From contig DATEHQ010000154.1 in assembly GCA_035279525.1 (NCBI GenBank), positions 1 to 33,220 on the forward strand: DNA of 33,220 bases, read 5' to 3'. Source of the DNA: DATEHQ01 sp035279525. GTDB taxonomy: Bacteria; Chloroflexota; Dormibacteria; Dormibacterales; Dormibacteraceae. Made by a program: the position numbers and the translations under genes. The notes below the pieces were generated by a model, which was not told the DNA's origin, searched no databases, and saw only the letters and a list, made by a program, of their open reading frames with translations. Positions 7,887-15,586 of the stretch are shown piece by piece (position 1 is the first letter of the stretch; every line of letters begins with the position of its first letter).

Positions 7887-8689
7887 CCGCTCGCCCGGGC
7901 GTTCGTTATGAGCTCGAGGGGCCGGTGGCGACGGTCACCATCGACCGTCCGCAGGTGCGGAACGCCGTCGATGCCGAGACGGCGGATCGTCTGGCCGAAT
8001 GCTTCGAGCGTTTCGAGGCCGACCGCACCCTGTGCGTCGCCGTGCTTTGCGGCGCCGGGGGCAACTTCTGCGCCGGATACGACCTGAAGGCGATCGCGGC
8101 ACGTGGCACCCGCGCTCCGCTGAAGGTTCCACGCCGCGCCGGGCGGCGCGGGCCGATGGGGCCGACCCGGATGGAGCTCGGCAAGCCGGTGATCGCGGCG
8201 GTCGAGGGCTACGCGGTGGCGGGCGGCCTCGAGCTCGCGCTCTGGTGCGACCTGCGGGTGGCCGCGCGCGACGCGACCTTCGGCGTGTTCAACCGGCGTT
8301 TCGGAGTGCCGCTGATCGACCTCGGTACCGTGCGGCTCCCGCGACTCATCGGGCAGGGTCGCGCGCTCGACATGATCCTCACCGGGCGTCCGGTGCCGGC
8401 CGTCGAGGCGATGAGCATCGGGCTGGTTCAGCGCCTGGTCGAGCCAGGTCGAGCTGTGGCGGAGGCGCAGAGGCTCGCAAGCGAGATCGCCAACTTCCCT
8501 CAGGCGGCGCTGCGCGCCGACCGGCGCAGCGTGCTCGAGCAGTGGTCGCTCGACATCGACGGCGCGGCGAAGAACGAGCACCGCGGAGGCGCGGACGCTA
8601 TGGCCTCTGGCGAAGCTCGAGAGGGCGCGCGTCGATTTGCGGAAGGGTCAGGGCGGCACGGGTCGGCCGAGCCGCCGCGACGGAGATGA
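7883..8689 (+). CDS. Enoyl-CoA hydratase/isomerase family (crotonase) protein
   Basis: Crotonase fold, about 268 residues. It shows ATVTIDRPQVRNAV near the N-terminus, the first oxyanion-hole segment NFCAGYDLKAI, the second one YAVAGGLELALWCDL, and FGVFNRRFGVPLIDLGTVRLPRL in the active-site region. The FNRRFGVPL variant belongs to a crotonase subfamily of unassigned substrate. The family hydrates, isomerises or hydrolyses acyl-CoAs. Homology requires residues before the first in-frame GTG (7925), and the only start-like codon there is a CTG at 7883 overlapping the pruA stop (CTGA). The 5' end is therefore uncertain, but coupling to pruA is likely. The last 92 bases overlap the convergent GT87 gene, and the C-terminal tail is low-complexity, Arg/Gly/Glu-rich. 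Confidence 0.85.
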   Translation: MTARPGVRYELEGPVATVTIDRPQVRNAVDAETADRLAECFERFEADRTLCVAVLCGAGGNFCAGYDLKAIAARGTRAPLKVPRRAGRRGPMGPTRMELGKPVIAAVEGYAVAGGLELALWCDLRVAARDATFGVFNRRFGVPLIDLGTVRLPRLIGQGRALDMILTGRPVPAVEAMSIGLVQRLVEPGRAVAEAQRLASEIANFPQAALRADRRSVLEQWSLDIDGAAKNEHRGGADAMASGEAREGARRFAEGSGRHGSAEPPRRR

Positions 8690-9770
8690 GGACCAGGCCG
8701 CCGAGCTCGAGGAGGATGAGGGGCGCCGGGCCCCAGATCGGCAGGCCCTCGGCGGCGAGCACGATCGCGAGCGCGTAGGCCCAGGTCCACGCCGGTCGCC
8801 CGGGCGTCCGCAGGTACAGCCAGCCGGCGAGGCCGACCATGACGAGGTCGTCGAGGTGCAGATACGGCGCGGCGAGCACCCCGCCGAGCAGCGCGGGAAC
8901 GAAGATCCACTCGACGCTGCGCCGGCCGAGCCGGTAGACGAGGGCCAGCGACCAGAGCGCGATGACGACCTCGACCGCGCGGGCGACCGCGACACTGCCG
9001 GCCAGGGCGGCCAGGGTGAGCTCGCGGTTCACGGGCACGCTCGACGCGAAGCTGAGCCTGTCCAGGTAGTCGGAGACGCCGCCCGGTCCGAGCGCGACCA
9101 CCGACGCGACCGCGAGCCCGCCCAGCGCGACCACGCTGCCGGCGAAGGCGCGGTCTCTCCGCGCCACGATCAGCGCCGGCGGCACGAGGAAGGCGAGCTG
9201 CGGCTTCAGGGCGAGGACGCCGAGCGCCACACCGGCCCAGAAGTCGCGGCCCGCCCGCAGGAGCGCGTAGCAGCCCGCCACTCCGAGTGCGACCAGCAGG
9301 CCGGGCTGGCCGAGCTGCAGCCCATAGATCACGGGCAGCCACCCGACGGCGGCGGCAAGAAAGATGACGCGCGCCCGACCCGCACCCGGGGCGGCGAGGT
9401 ACCAGCAGCCCGCCAGCGCCGCCAGCAGCATGGCGCTCCAGAGCCAGTAAGCCACCTCGTAGGGCAGAGGAGTGAACGGGATGGCCAGCCACGCCAGCGG
9501 TGGCGGGCTGATGTAGCGGGCGAGCTCGGCGACCTTGATCCTGGAACTGAGCGCGTCCAGCCCTGCCTGCTGCAGGCTCAGGTCGTACAGCGAGCGCCAG
9601 CCATGGTTCAGGCCGAGCCGGGCGGCCATGTCGTAAAAGGTGAAGTCGTTGTGGAAGTGATCCGAAAGGTAGGCCTGCAGCCACTGGTAGAGGTCGTAGC
9701 CGGCAAACAGGACGGCGGGCACCGCGCCGGAAGCCGTGCCGAGGTTGCGCCAGCGCGGGGAAGCCGTCAT
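8598..9770 (-). CDS. GT87-family (DUF2029) polyprenyl-phosphate-mannose-type glycosyltransferase
   Basis: This is a 390-residue integral membrane protein with about nine to ten hydrophobic helices. It has the GT87 hallmarks: an acidic first external loop (FHNDFTFYDMAARLG near 39-53), YISPPPLAWLAIPF, and GVALGVLALKPQLAFLVPP around 200, the conserved LKPQ loop. Known members (actinobacterial PimE-like enzymes) transfer mannose from polyprenyl-phosphate-mannose to lipid or glycan acceptors on the outer face of the membrane. It stands alone, converging on the crotonase with a 92-base overlap of 3' ends. The acceptor is unknown. The ATG at 9768-9770 starts close to the first helix. Confidence 0.82.
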   Translation of the reverse strand: MTASPRWRNLGTASGAVPAVLFAGYDLYQWLQAYLSDHFHNDFTFYDMAARLGLNHGWRSLYDLSLQQAGLDALSSRIKVAELARYISPPPLAWLAIPFTPLPYEVAYWLWSAMLLAALAGCWYLAAPGAGRARVIFLAAAVGWLPVIYGLQLGQPGLLVALGVAGCYALLRAGRDFWAGVALGVLALKPQLAFLVPPALIVARRDRAFAGSVVALGGLAVASVVALGPGGVSDYLDRLSFASSVPVNRELTLAALAGSVAVARAVEVVIALWSLALVYRLGRRSVEWIFVPALLGGVLAAPYLHLDDLVMVGLAGWLYLRTPGRPAWTWAYALAIVLAAEGLPIWGPAPLILLELGGLVLISVAAARPTRAALTLPQIDARPLELRQRP

Positions 9771-9856
9771 GCGGCGCGAAGGTTACCTTTTGATGCAGTG
9801 ACTCGGCCCGGATTGCGCTCGTGCGACATGCTTCGGCCCACCGGGCCGCTCCACTG

Positions 9857-10396
9857 ATGGCGCAAGCGCCGGCTTTCACCGCCAGGACGCTCGAGCTTCG
9901 AGAGGGGACGAATGTGCACGTGCGCCCAATCGTCCCGGAGGACGAGCCGCTCCTCCACGAGGCGGTGGCGTCGATGTCCGAGCGCACCGTCTACTTTCGC
10001 TTCTTCTCGCCGCTGAAGCGCATGTCCGACGCCATGGCGCATCGCCTGGCGGTCGTCGACTACAACGACCGCTTCGCCCTTGTCGCGGCGGCGCACCGGC
10101 CCAACGGCAAGGAGCGCATCGTCGGGGTCGCGCGGTACGACCGCGCGCAGGGCACCGATGTGGCCGAGGTGGCGGTCGCAGTGATCGACGAGTTCCAGCG
10201 CCGCGGCCTCGGAGGTGCCCTGCTCTCGATCCTCGCCCACGTGGCGCGCGAGCACGGCATCAGGACCTTCTCGTTGATCGTGCTGCCGGAGAACGGCGAG
10301 ATGCTCGGCCTCCTGCGCAAGATGGGCTGGATTCACCAGGCCAGGCTCACGGGCGGCGTTTACGAGATCACGTTCGACCTCCCCGAAGAGGCGTAG
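9857..10396 (+). CDS. GNAT family N-acetyltransferase (Pat C-domain type)
   Basis: 179 residues. It begins VHVRPIVPEDEPLLHEAV and continues RTVYFRFFSPLKR, the pattern of the acetyltransferase domain of Pat-type protein lysine acetyltransferases. The acetyl-CoA loop is VIDEFQRRGLGGALLSIL (QRRGLGG), followed by LIVLPENGEMLGLLRKMGW. Unlike the large Pat fusion it has no acyl-CoA-ligase-like or cyclic-nucleotide domain, so it is a stand-alone version. The ATG at 9857 was preferred to an earlier in-frame ATG at 9821 because homology starts after it. It ends directly before the GTG of the exporter gene, so the two are co-transcribed. Substrate unknown. Confidence 0.85.
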   Translation: MAQAPAFTARTLELREGTNVHVRPIVPEDEPLLHEAVASMSERTVYFRFFSPLKRMSDAMAHRLAVVDYNDRFALVAAAHRPNGKERIVGVARYDRAQGTDVAEVAVAVIDEFQRRGLGGALLSILAHVAREHGIRTFSLIVLPENGEMLGLLRKMGWIHQARLTGGVYEITFDLPEEA

Positions 10397-11020
10397 GTGG
10401 ACGGCCAGCTCCTCGCGTTCATCGGGGTCTCGATCCTGCTGGCGATCACGCCGGGGCCGGACATGGCGGTCGTGACGAAAAACGCTCTTGCGCACGGCAG
10501 GCGCGGCGTGGTGCTGACGACGACAGGCATCGGTCTCGCGCTCGCGGTCTGGGTCACGGCGACCGCGGTCGGTCTGTCGGCCGTGCTGCGCGCCTCCAGC
10601 GACCTGCTTTTCATCCTGAAGCTGGCCGGCGCGGCCTACCTCGCGTACCTCGGCGTGCGTTCGCTGCTCGATTCGCGCCGGCGACCTGGCGACCTCCTGG
10701 CCGCTGCTCCTCCCGCGGCGCCCTCGCGCTCGATCTTTCAGCAGGGCTTTCTCTCCGCGATCAGCAACCCCAAGCTCGGCGTGTTCTTCGTCACGTTCCT
10801 GCCGCAGTTCGTGGCTCCCGGCCAGGCGCTGCTGCCGCGGCTGCTCGAGCTCGGCCTGGTCTTCGCGTTGATCGGGTGGACGTGGATGAACGCCTATGGC
10901 TTGCTCGTGACCAGGCTGCGAGACCTGATCAACGCGCCTTCAGTCAGGCAGTGGATGCAGCGCATCACCGGGGTGGTGCTGCTGGGTTTCGGCGCACGCC
11001 TCGCGCTGGAACGCATCTAG
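10397..11020 (+). CDS. LysE/RhtB family amino-acid exporter
   Basis: A 207-residue, six-span membrane protein. SILLAITPGPDMAVVTKNAL near the N-terminus carries the family signature (TPGPD), and the second half has GFLSAISNPKLGVFFVTFLPQF with the conserved NPK and FLPQF. The family exports amino acids such as lysine, homoserine or threonine, or related metabolites. It starts with a GTG immediately after the TAG of the acetyltransferase (no intergenic base), so the pair is one transcript. The acetyltransferase may modify the exported compound, but this is inference. Confidence 0.92.
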   Translation: MDGQLLAFIGVSILLAITPGPDMAVVTKNALAHGRRGVVLTTTGIGLALAVWVTATAVGLSAVLRASSDLLFILKLAGAAYLAYLGVRSLLDSRRRPGDLLAAAPPAAPSRSIFQQGFLSAISNPKLGVFFVTFLPQFVAPGQALLPRLLELGLVFALIGWTWMNAYGLLVTRLRDLINAPSVRQWMQRITGVVLLGFGARLALERI

Positions 11021-11070
11021 CCCTGGCTTCACCGCGGACGCTTCGCCCGGTCTCCAGGAGGCGCGTTCTC

Positions 11071-11856
11071 CTAGCTGGTACCGGCCCACTGGAACTCAGT
11101 GCAGACGTAGTCGAACAGCTGGCTCTCGGGCATTCCGTTGGGTGAGTTCTTCGGGTCCGCCGGATCGACCGCCATCACCACCACCGTCACCCCGTTCCTG
11201 GTCGCGACGATGACCGCCAGGCGCACGGGCGTCGCTGTCGAGCTGGCGCCCACGAGATTCGCGGAGTAGACCGAGCCGAGCCCGTCCTGGTCGCCCAGGT
11301 GAGCTCCCTTGAGGTTGCCGGCCAGCATGACGTTCTGCCATGTCCCCGTGGGCAGCGCGGACACTGTCGAGCTCAGCACCTGCGCGTTGTCGCCGGCGTG
11401 CATCCCCGTCACCTGGAGCGACCCGATGGTCGTGCCGATCACGATCCCGCTCGCGTCCTCGCTGCGCACCTTCCAGCGCGAGCTGTAGTTGAGCTGATAG
11501 CCGTATGCCGTGCTCCTGAAGGTCGCACCTTCCGTCAGCGGGGTCACGATCTTGGGCGCGCAGTCGACGGTGCAAGGAGAGTGGCCTCCGCCGGTGAAGT
11601 GCGAAACCGCGAACGCTGTCACCACGACGGTGACGACGGCCAGGATGGCGATCATGACTCCGGCGATCGCGACCTGCGAGGCGCGAAAGCGGCCAGGCGT
11701 CGGGTAGGCGGCGCGCGGCGGGGCGACCGGGTACGTGTAGATCGGCTGCGGCGCGAGAGCGGCCCCGGCGGGCGCGCCGCACCTTCCGCAGTAGGGAGAC
11801 CCTGGCGCGACCTGCGCGCCGCACCGGCCGCAGAACCTGGCGCTGGCGACCGCCAT
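11071..11856 (-). CDS. Zinc-ribbon, single-span protein with an extracytoplasmic domain
   Basis: 261 residues. An N-terminal zinc ribbon has paired Cys knuckles FCGRCG (C9, C12) and YCGRCG (C23, C26). A Pro/Tyr-rich linker, one transmembrane helix (about 60-88, IAGVMIAILAVVTVVV) and an outside domain of about 170 residues follow. The outer domain begins with CTVDC and contains AYGYQLNYSSRWKV, like the PsbP/lipoprotein-type folds found after such anchors. Its ATG shares one base with the stop of the upstream PrsW-like gene (TGATG). It is the last gene of a five-gene unit with a sedolisin protease. Function unknown; membrane-anchored partner or sensor is a guess. Confidence 0.72.
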   Translation of the reverse strand: MAVASARFCGRCGAQVAPGSPYCGRCGAPAGAALAPQPIYTYPVAPPRAAYPTPGRFRASQVAIAGVMIAILAVVTVVVTAFAVSHFTGGGHSPCTVDCAPKIVTPLTEGATFRSTAYGYQLNYSSRWKVRSEDASGIVIGTTIGSLQVTGMHAGDNAQVLSSTVSALPTGTWQNVMLAGNLKGAHLGDQDGLGSVYSANLVGASSTATPVRLAVIVATRNGVTVVVMAVDPADPKNSPNGMPESQLFDYVCTEFQWAGTS

Positions 11857-13043
11857 CAGGCGGTGCCCCCGACCCTGCCGCGGCTCTGTTTCGATCCGGC
11901 GGCGCGTGCGGCCCCGCAGGCGGGGCAGAACGCCATCGTCGGCACCATGCGGTGACACTCGGGGCACGCCGATTCCGGGCCGATCTCGTGCTCCGCCCCC
12001 TCGACGAGCAGCGCCTGGTGGATGACGAGCCTCACGTAGAGCAGCAGCGCGACGGCTGCGATGGCGACGACGGCGAACTCGATCGTGAGGTCCTGGATCG
12101 CCGAGGTCAGCATCCCGAGCCCGATCTGCACGCCAAACGCGACAGCCGTCGCGGCGAGAAGGCCCGACTGCCACTCGAGGTTGGCGCGCCGTCGGTCGTA
12201 GCGGTGCAGCCAGAGCGCCACCGCCACCAGCCCGGTCGTGCTGGCGTTGATCACAGAGACCAGCAGCCCTGCTCGCGTCAGCCTCACCGCCCAGTCCAGG
12301 GGCTGTCCGCTCGCCAGCAGCGGTCCGGCGATCAAGGGCCAGAACGCGGTGAGCGAAGCGGCGACCGTGAAGCCGAGCGCCGACGCGGCGCCGAAGGCAA
12401 GCCCGTCCAGCGGCTCCTGGAATCGCGGCCTGGACAGATAAAGGAAGAGGGGACCCGCCAGCATCAGCGCCTGGCTCACGATGGGGATCGTCACGCCGCT
12501 GAGCACGAACGCGGTCTCCGTGTCGCCTGTGACGTCCAGCCGCGACAGCAGGCCGCCCGCGTAGTTGGTGAACGCAAACCCGAGGACGAGCCCGGTGGCC
12601 ATGGTCGCGCCGACGACGAGCCACGGCTCGTCCTCGTAGACCTCGACCTCATAGAGATAGATGAGGTAGAGGATCGGAACCACCAGCACCGCGGCGATCG
12701 TCGCGGGGGCGAACAGGTGAAGCACCGCGAGCACCAGCACGACGGCTCCCCCGGCGATGAGCGCGATGCGAAACGGCCGGCCGCGACGGTGAGCAAGATG
12801 AGGCAGAAGGGTGCTGATGATCGACAGTTGGGCGACCCGCTGCGACGGCACCGCGGCGAAGGAGTGGGTCCGCGATTTGCTTCCACTCGTGAGGTGCGCG
12901 CCGCAGTGGCCGCAGAACTCGCCCGAAGGCACGATCGACCCGCAGTGCGGGCACGTCACCAGCGGCGGTCCGCCGAATTGCTCCTCGGACTCTCCGGCAC
13001 GGCGCCCTGTCGAGTGACGCCTGTCGTCGCCGGGGCGTCTCAT
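11856..13043 (-). CDS. PrsW-like multispan membrane protein with N- and C-terminal zinc ribbons, probably catalytically inactive
   Basis: 395 residues. It has a zinc ribbon at both ends: CPHCG (31-35) with FCGHCG (43-48), and CPECH with FCPACG near the C-terminus. Between them are about eight hydrophobic helices. The order of landmarks recalls PrsW/CPBP intramembrane proteases: a cytosolic loop YEVEVYEDEPW after helix 2, then EPLDGLAFGAASALGFTVAA, which matches the dgivyGaavGlGFa-E segment. The glutamate pair of the EExxK motif and the Glu of the GF-E segment are replaced (SQALML; GFTVAAS), so proteolysis is doubtful. The ATG overlaps the sedolisin stop (ATGA). The PrsW assignment is my inference from pattern, not a search. 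Confidence 0.6.
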   Translation of the reverse strand: MRRPGDDRRHSTGRRAGESEEQFGGPPLVTCPHCGSIVPSGEFCGHCGAHLTSGSKSRTHSFAAVPSQRVAQLSIISTLLPHLAHRRGRPFRIALIAGGAVVLVLAVLHLFAPATIAAVLVVPILYLIYLYEVEVYEDEPWLVVGATMATGLVLGFAFTNYAGGLLSRLDVTGDTETAFVLSGVTIPIVSQALMLAGPLFLYLSRPRFQEPLDGLAFGAASALGFTVAASLTAFWPLIAGPLLASGQPLDWAVRLTRAGLLVSVINASTTGLVAVALWLHRYDRRRANLEWQSGLLAATAVAFGVQIGLGMLTSAIQDLTIEFAVVAIAAVALLLYVRLVIHQALLVEGAEHEIGPESACPECHRMVPTMAFCPACGAARAAGSKQSRGRVGGTA

Positions 13044-14692
13044 GCGCCCCCGCCTTTGATGTAGCTCGTCCAGGCGGCGTCCAGCGCCTGGCCATCCATG
13101 CTTCCCCAGCCGGTCGCGAAGTCCCATCCGGCCGAGGCGGCGTACGCGAGGTTGTTGCCGGCGGTCACGTCGTGGAAGGGACGAGCGGCGTAGCGGGAGG
13201 CGTTCTCGCCCATGTAGTAGAGCGCCGGGTTGGCGAATCCGACCTCGCGCAAGCCTTTGTTGACCAGGTCTTCGTTGATCAGCGCGACGGTGGCCGCCCA
13301 TAGCGGGGTTGCCGCCGAGGTGCCACCTGCCTCGCCCGCGGCACCGGCGAACACGATCTGGTAACCGGTCATCGGGTCGGCGTCCGCGGACACGTCCGGC
13401 ACCTGCCTCATCCCGTGGCCCGCGGCGACGGATTCGTTCCTCTGCCATGCCGGCACCGGATACACCTGGCTTGCGCCGCCCCCGCCCCCGCTCTGGTCGA
13501 GGGGACTGCCCCACGCGAACTCTTTGAAGTAGACGCCCTCCTGGGACTGGAACACGGTGGTCCCGCCGACGGCGGTCACCGTCGGCAGCGTGGAGGGAAA
13601 GCTGCCCGCGGGGTCTGTGTCGAAGCCGCATGTATAGGCGCCGTTGTCTCCCGTCGCCACGAAGTGCGACATGCCCTGGGCAACGGCCCTGTCCTCGATC
13701 GTCGCGTAGGCGTTCCGGTGCCCGCTCGAGGTGTCGGGCTCGCATGCGCCGAGGCTCTCAGAGATGATCGAGCCGAGGTGCTCGGTGACCATCTGGTCGA
13801 AGGCGCGGTCGCCGTGGCCGAAGTCCGCCGCGGACAGGTACACCACGAGCTTCGCGGCGGGGGCGATCTCGTGGAGGATCTCGAGGTCCAGCGCGGTTTC
13901 GCCCTGGGGTTTCTCCGGCGTCCCCCAGCTTGGACTTCGCTTGACGGTGAGGATCGGCTCGAAAGGAGGCAGCCCGAACTTGGCGGCGAACGCGTCCAGG
14001 TCCTTGAAGTCGGGCAGGTCGTCGATCTCCGGGAGCACGACGGTCTGCCCCTGGCCGTCCAGTCCCTGGTCGCGCAGCGGTTTGAGGTTGTAGAAGCTGA
14101 GGAGGTCGGTGGTGGTCAGTCCCCCCGGCCGGACGGCGAGGGGACGGGCCGCGCGGTAGCTGTCGAGGCCGCTCACGCCGCTTGCGACCGCGGCGACAGG
14201 TCCAGGCAGGCCGGGCTCGTCGAGAGTGGCGTAAAAGGTGGTGCCGTCAGCGAGCCGGTACGACTGGATGTCGACTCCGAGCAGCTCGTCGGCCGCAGGC
14301 GCGGAGCCGTCGGCGGCGATCACGTCCGAGCCACGGGTCCAGCTGACAGCGAAGCCGGCGCCCCTCAGCGTGGACTCGGCACGGCCGACCAGCGCCGGAT
14401 CTGCGGCGAACTCGGCGGCATACTCCGCGGGCGACACCGTTCTGCCCGAGGCGATGAGGCTGGACAGCAGCGCCGGTTGACGGGGCCTGAGGGCGAAGCT
14501 GAGGTAGACCGTGGTGCCTGTTCGCGCGCGGCCCAGGTGAGCCGCATGCTGGATCGCGGCTTCGAGGGTTGCCGGCGGCTTCGAAGGCGCCGGGATCGTC
14601 GCAGTCACCGCATGCGGGACGGGTGGCTGGGCGCCGGCGCAGGCCGACACCAGCAGCGCCGCCAGGATCACCAGGGCGGGAGCGATTTTCAC
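13040..14692 (-). CDS. Sedolisin (S53 family) serine-carboxyl peptidase, lipoprotein
   Basis: 550 residues. A lipoprotein signal peptide with lipobox VSAC (Cys18) is followed by a pro-kumamolisin-type activation domain (about 40-190) and the S53 catalytic domain. The triad is visible: Glu265 and Asp269 in GETALDLEI, and Ser459 in GGTSAATP; the oxyanion aspartate is Asp349 in VATGDNGAY. The C-terminal calcium site is FHDVTAGNN and GWDFATGWGS. Such enzymes degrade proteins outside the cell, usually at acid pH. Lipid anchoring would keep it at the surface. The start is a GTG at 14692 overlapping the upstream GNAT stop (GTGA), and its stop overlaps the PrsW-like gene's ATG. Confidence 0.94.
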   Translation of the reverse strand: MKIAPALVILAALLVSACAGAQPPVPHAVTATIPAPSKPPATLEAAIQHAAHLGRARTGTTVYLSFALRPRQPALLSSLIASGRTVSPAEYAAEFAADPALVGRAESTLRGAGFAVSWTRGSDVIAADGSAPAADELLGVDIQSYRLADGTTFYATLDEPGLPGPVAAVASGVSGLDSYRAARPLAVRPGGLTTTDLLSFYNLKPLRDQGLDGQGQTVVLPEIDDLPDFKDLDAFAAKFGLPPFEPILTVKRSPSWGTPEKPQGETALDLEILHEIAPAAKLVVYLSAADFGHGDRAFDQMVTEHLGSIISESLGACEPDTSSGHRNAYATIEDRAVAQGMSHFVATGDNGAYTCGFDTDPAGSFPSTLPTVTAVGGTTVFQSQEGVYFKEFAWGSPLDQSGGGGGASQVYPVPAWQRNESVAAGHGMRQVPDVSADADPMTGYQIVFAGAAGEAGGTSAATPLWAATVALINEDLVNKGLREVGFANPALYYMGENASRYAARPFHDVTAGNNLAYAASAGWDFATGWGSMDGQALDAAWTSYIKGGGA

Positions 14693-15573
14693 GGGAAGGT
14701 AGCTTCCCAGACCTCGCTCTCAAAAGCGACATCGAAACCGAGCTTTCGGTACGCGTTCGGGGCCTGGGTCGGATTCAACGCGTCGACGTAAAGCGAGGCA
14801 TGGCGCGCACCCGCCGCGCGCAAGCGGACGAGCGCCTCCGACACCAGCCAGGTGGCCAGTCCCCGCCGCCGGTGTTGCGGAACCGTGCCGACCGACCGGA
14901 TCAGCCCCACAGGCTGCGGACGGGAGTCGGAATCGAGGCGCTCGACCTCGCACAGCGTGATCGCGGCCGGTTCGCCACCGGCCGACATCGCCATCAGGCA
15001 CAGCGCGGGCGACTTGCCACCGACCAGCTCGTCCTCGGCCCGATACGAGAAACGCCAGTGATCTGCGAACGAGCGGTTGTGCATGTCGGCCCACGAGCCG
15101 CGTGCCGCGTCACGCCCATCGATCAGCCTGTAGCCGTCCACCGCTTGCCGTTCCGGGACGCCGTCCTGCAGGTCTCGGTCCATCCTCCACCAGGGTCGCG
15201 TAGGCTGAAGCCCCACGCTGCGCAGCGGCTCGCCGTGTCCTCGTCCCGTCCAGACGAGGACGGCGACAGCGCCGGCGGCGCGAGAAAGTCCAACACCCCA
15301 ACGGGCGAGATCCTCCATCACGGCCGGGCTCTTCGCCGATATCTCGAGCTGCGCCAGCGGCCCGTCCGGCGACGGATAGGCGGAGGCCAGGACCGCGCCG
15401 GTGAGCTCATCCTCCGAGCCTGGGACCACCCTCGACCTTGCCGGCCAGTCGAACCGATCCGCGAGCAGGTCGACGTGTGCGCGGCGCGGCATCGAATCGC
15501 GGCGGCCCGCAGCCACGTCGGCTCGCCAGAGCTCCACGATCGCCGGAAGGTCTTCGGCCCGGCCCGGCCTCAT
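14689..15573 (-). CDS. Double GNAT acetyltransferase, MshD-like
   Basis: 294 residues with two GNAT-like halves. The N-terminal half starts RPGRAEDLPAIVELWRADV and lacks a clear acetyl-CoA loop. The C-terminal half has SVGTVPQHRRRGLATWLVSEA (RRRGLA loop) and ASLYVDALNP ending YRKLGF, as in mycothiol synthase (MshD) and related tandem GNATs. A GAGGAG ribosome site lies 9 bases before the chosen ATG at 15571-15573, inside the stop region of the CDF gene. Substrate unknown: mycothiol synthase itself is possible, but no other msh gene is nearby. Coupled to the downstream sedolisin by a GTGA overlap. Confidence 0.78.
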   Translation of the reverse strand: MRPGRAEDLPAIVELWRADVAAGRRDSMPRRAHVDLLADRFDWPARSRVVPGSEDELTGAVLASAYPSPDGPLAQLEISAKSPAVMEDLARWGVGLSRAAGAVAVLVWTGRGHGEPLRSVGLQPTRPWWRMDRDLQDGVPERQAVDGYRLIDGRDAARGSWADMHNRSFADHWRFSYRAEDELVGGKSPALCLMAMSAGGEPAAITLCEVERLDSDSRPQPVGLIRSVGTVPQHRRRGLATWLVSEALVRLRAAGARHASLYVDALNPTQAPNAYRKLGFDVAFESEVWEATFP

Positions 15574-15586
15574 CCGATCCAACTCC

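Noticed and set aside
13044..13745. In-frame N-terminal extension of the PrsW-like gene
   Set aside because: It overlaps the sedolisin catalytic domain in another frame and reads as Arg/Gly-rich noise.
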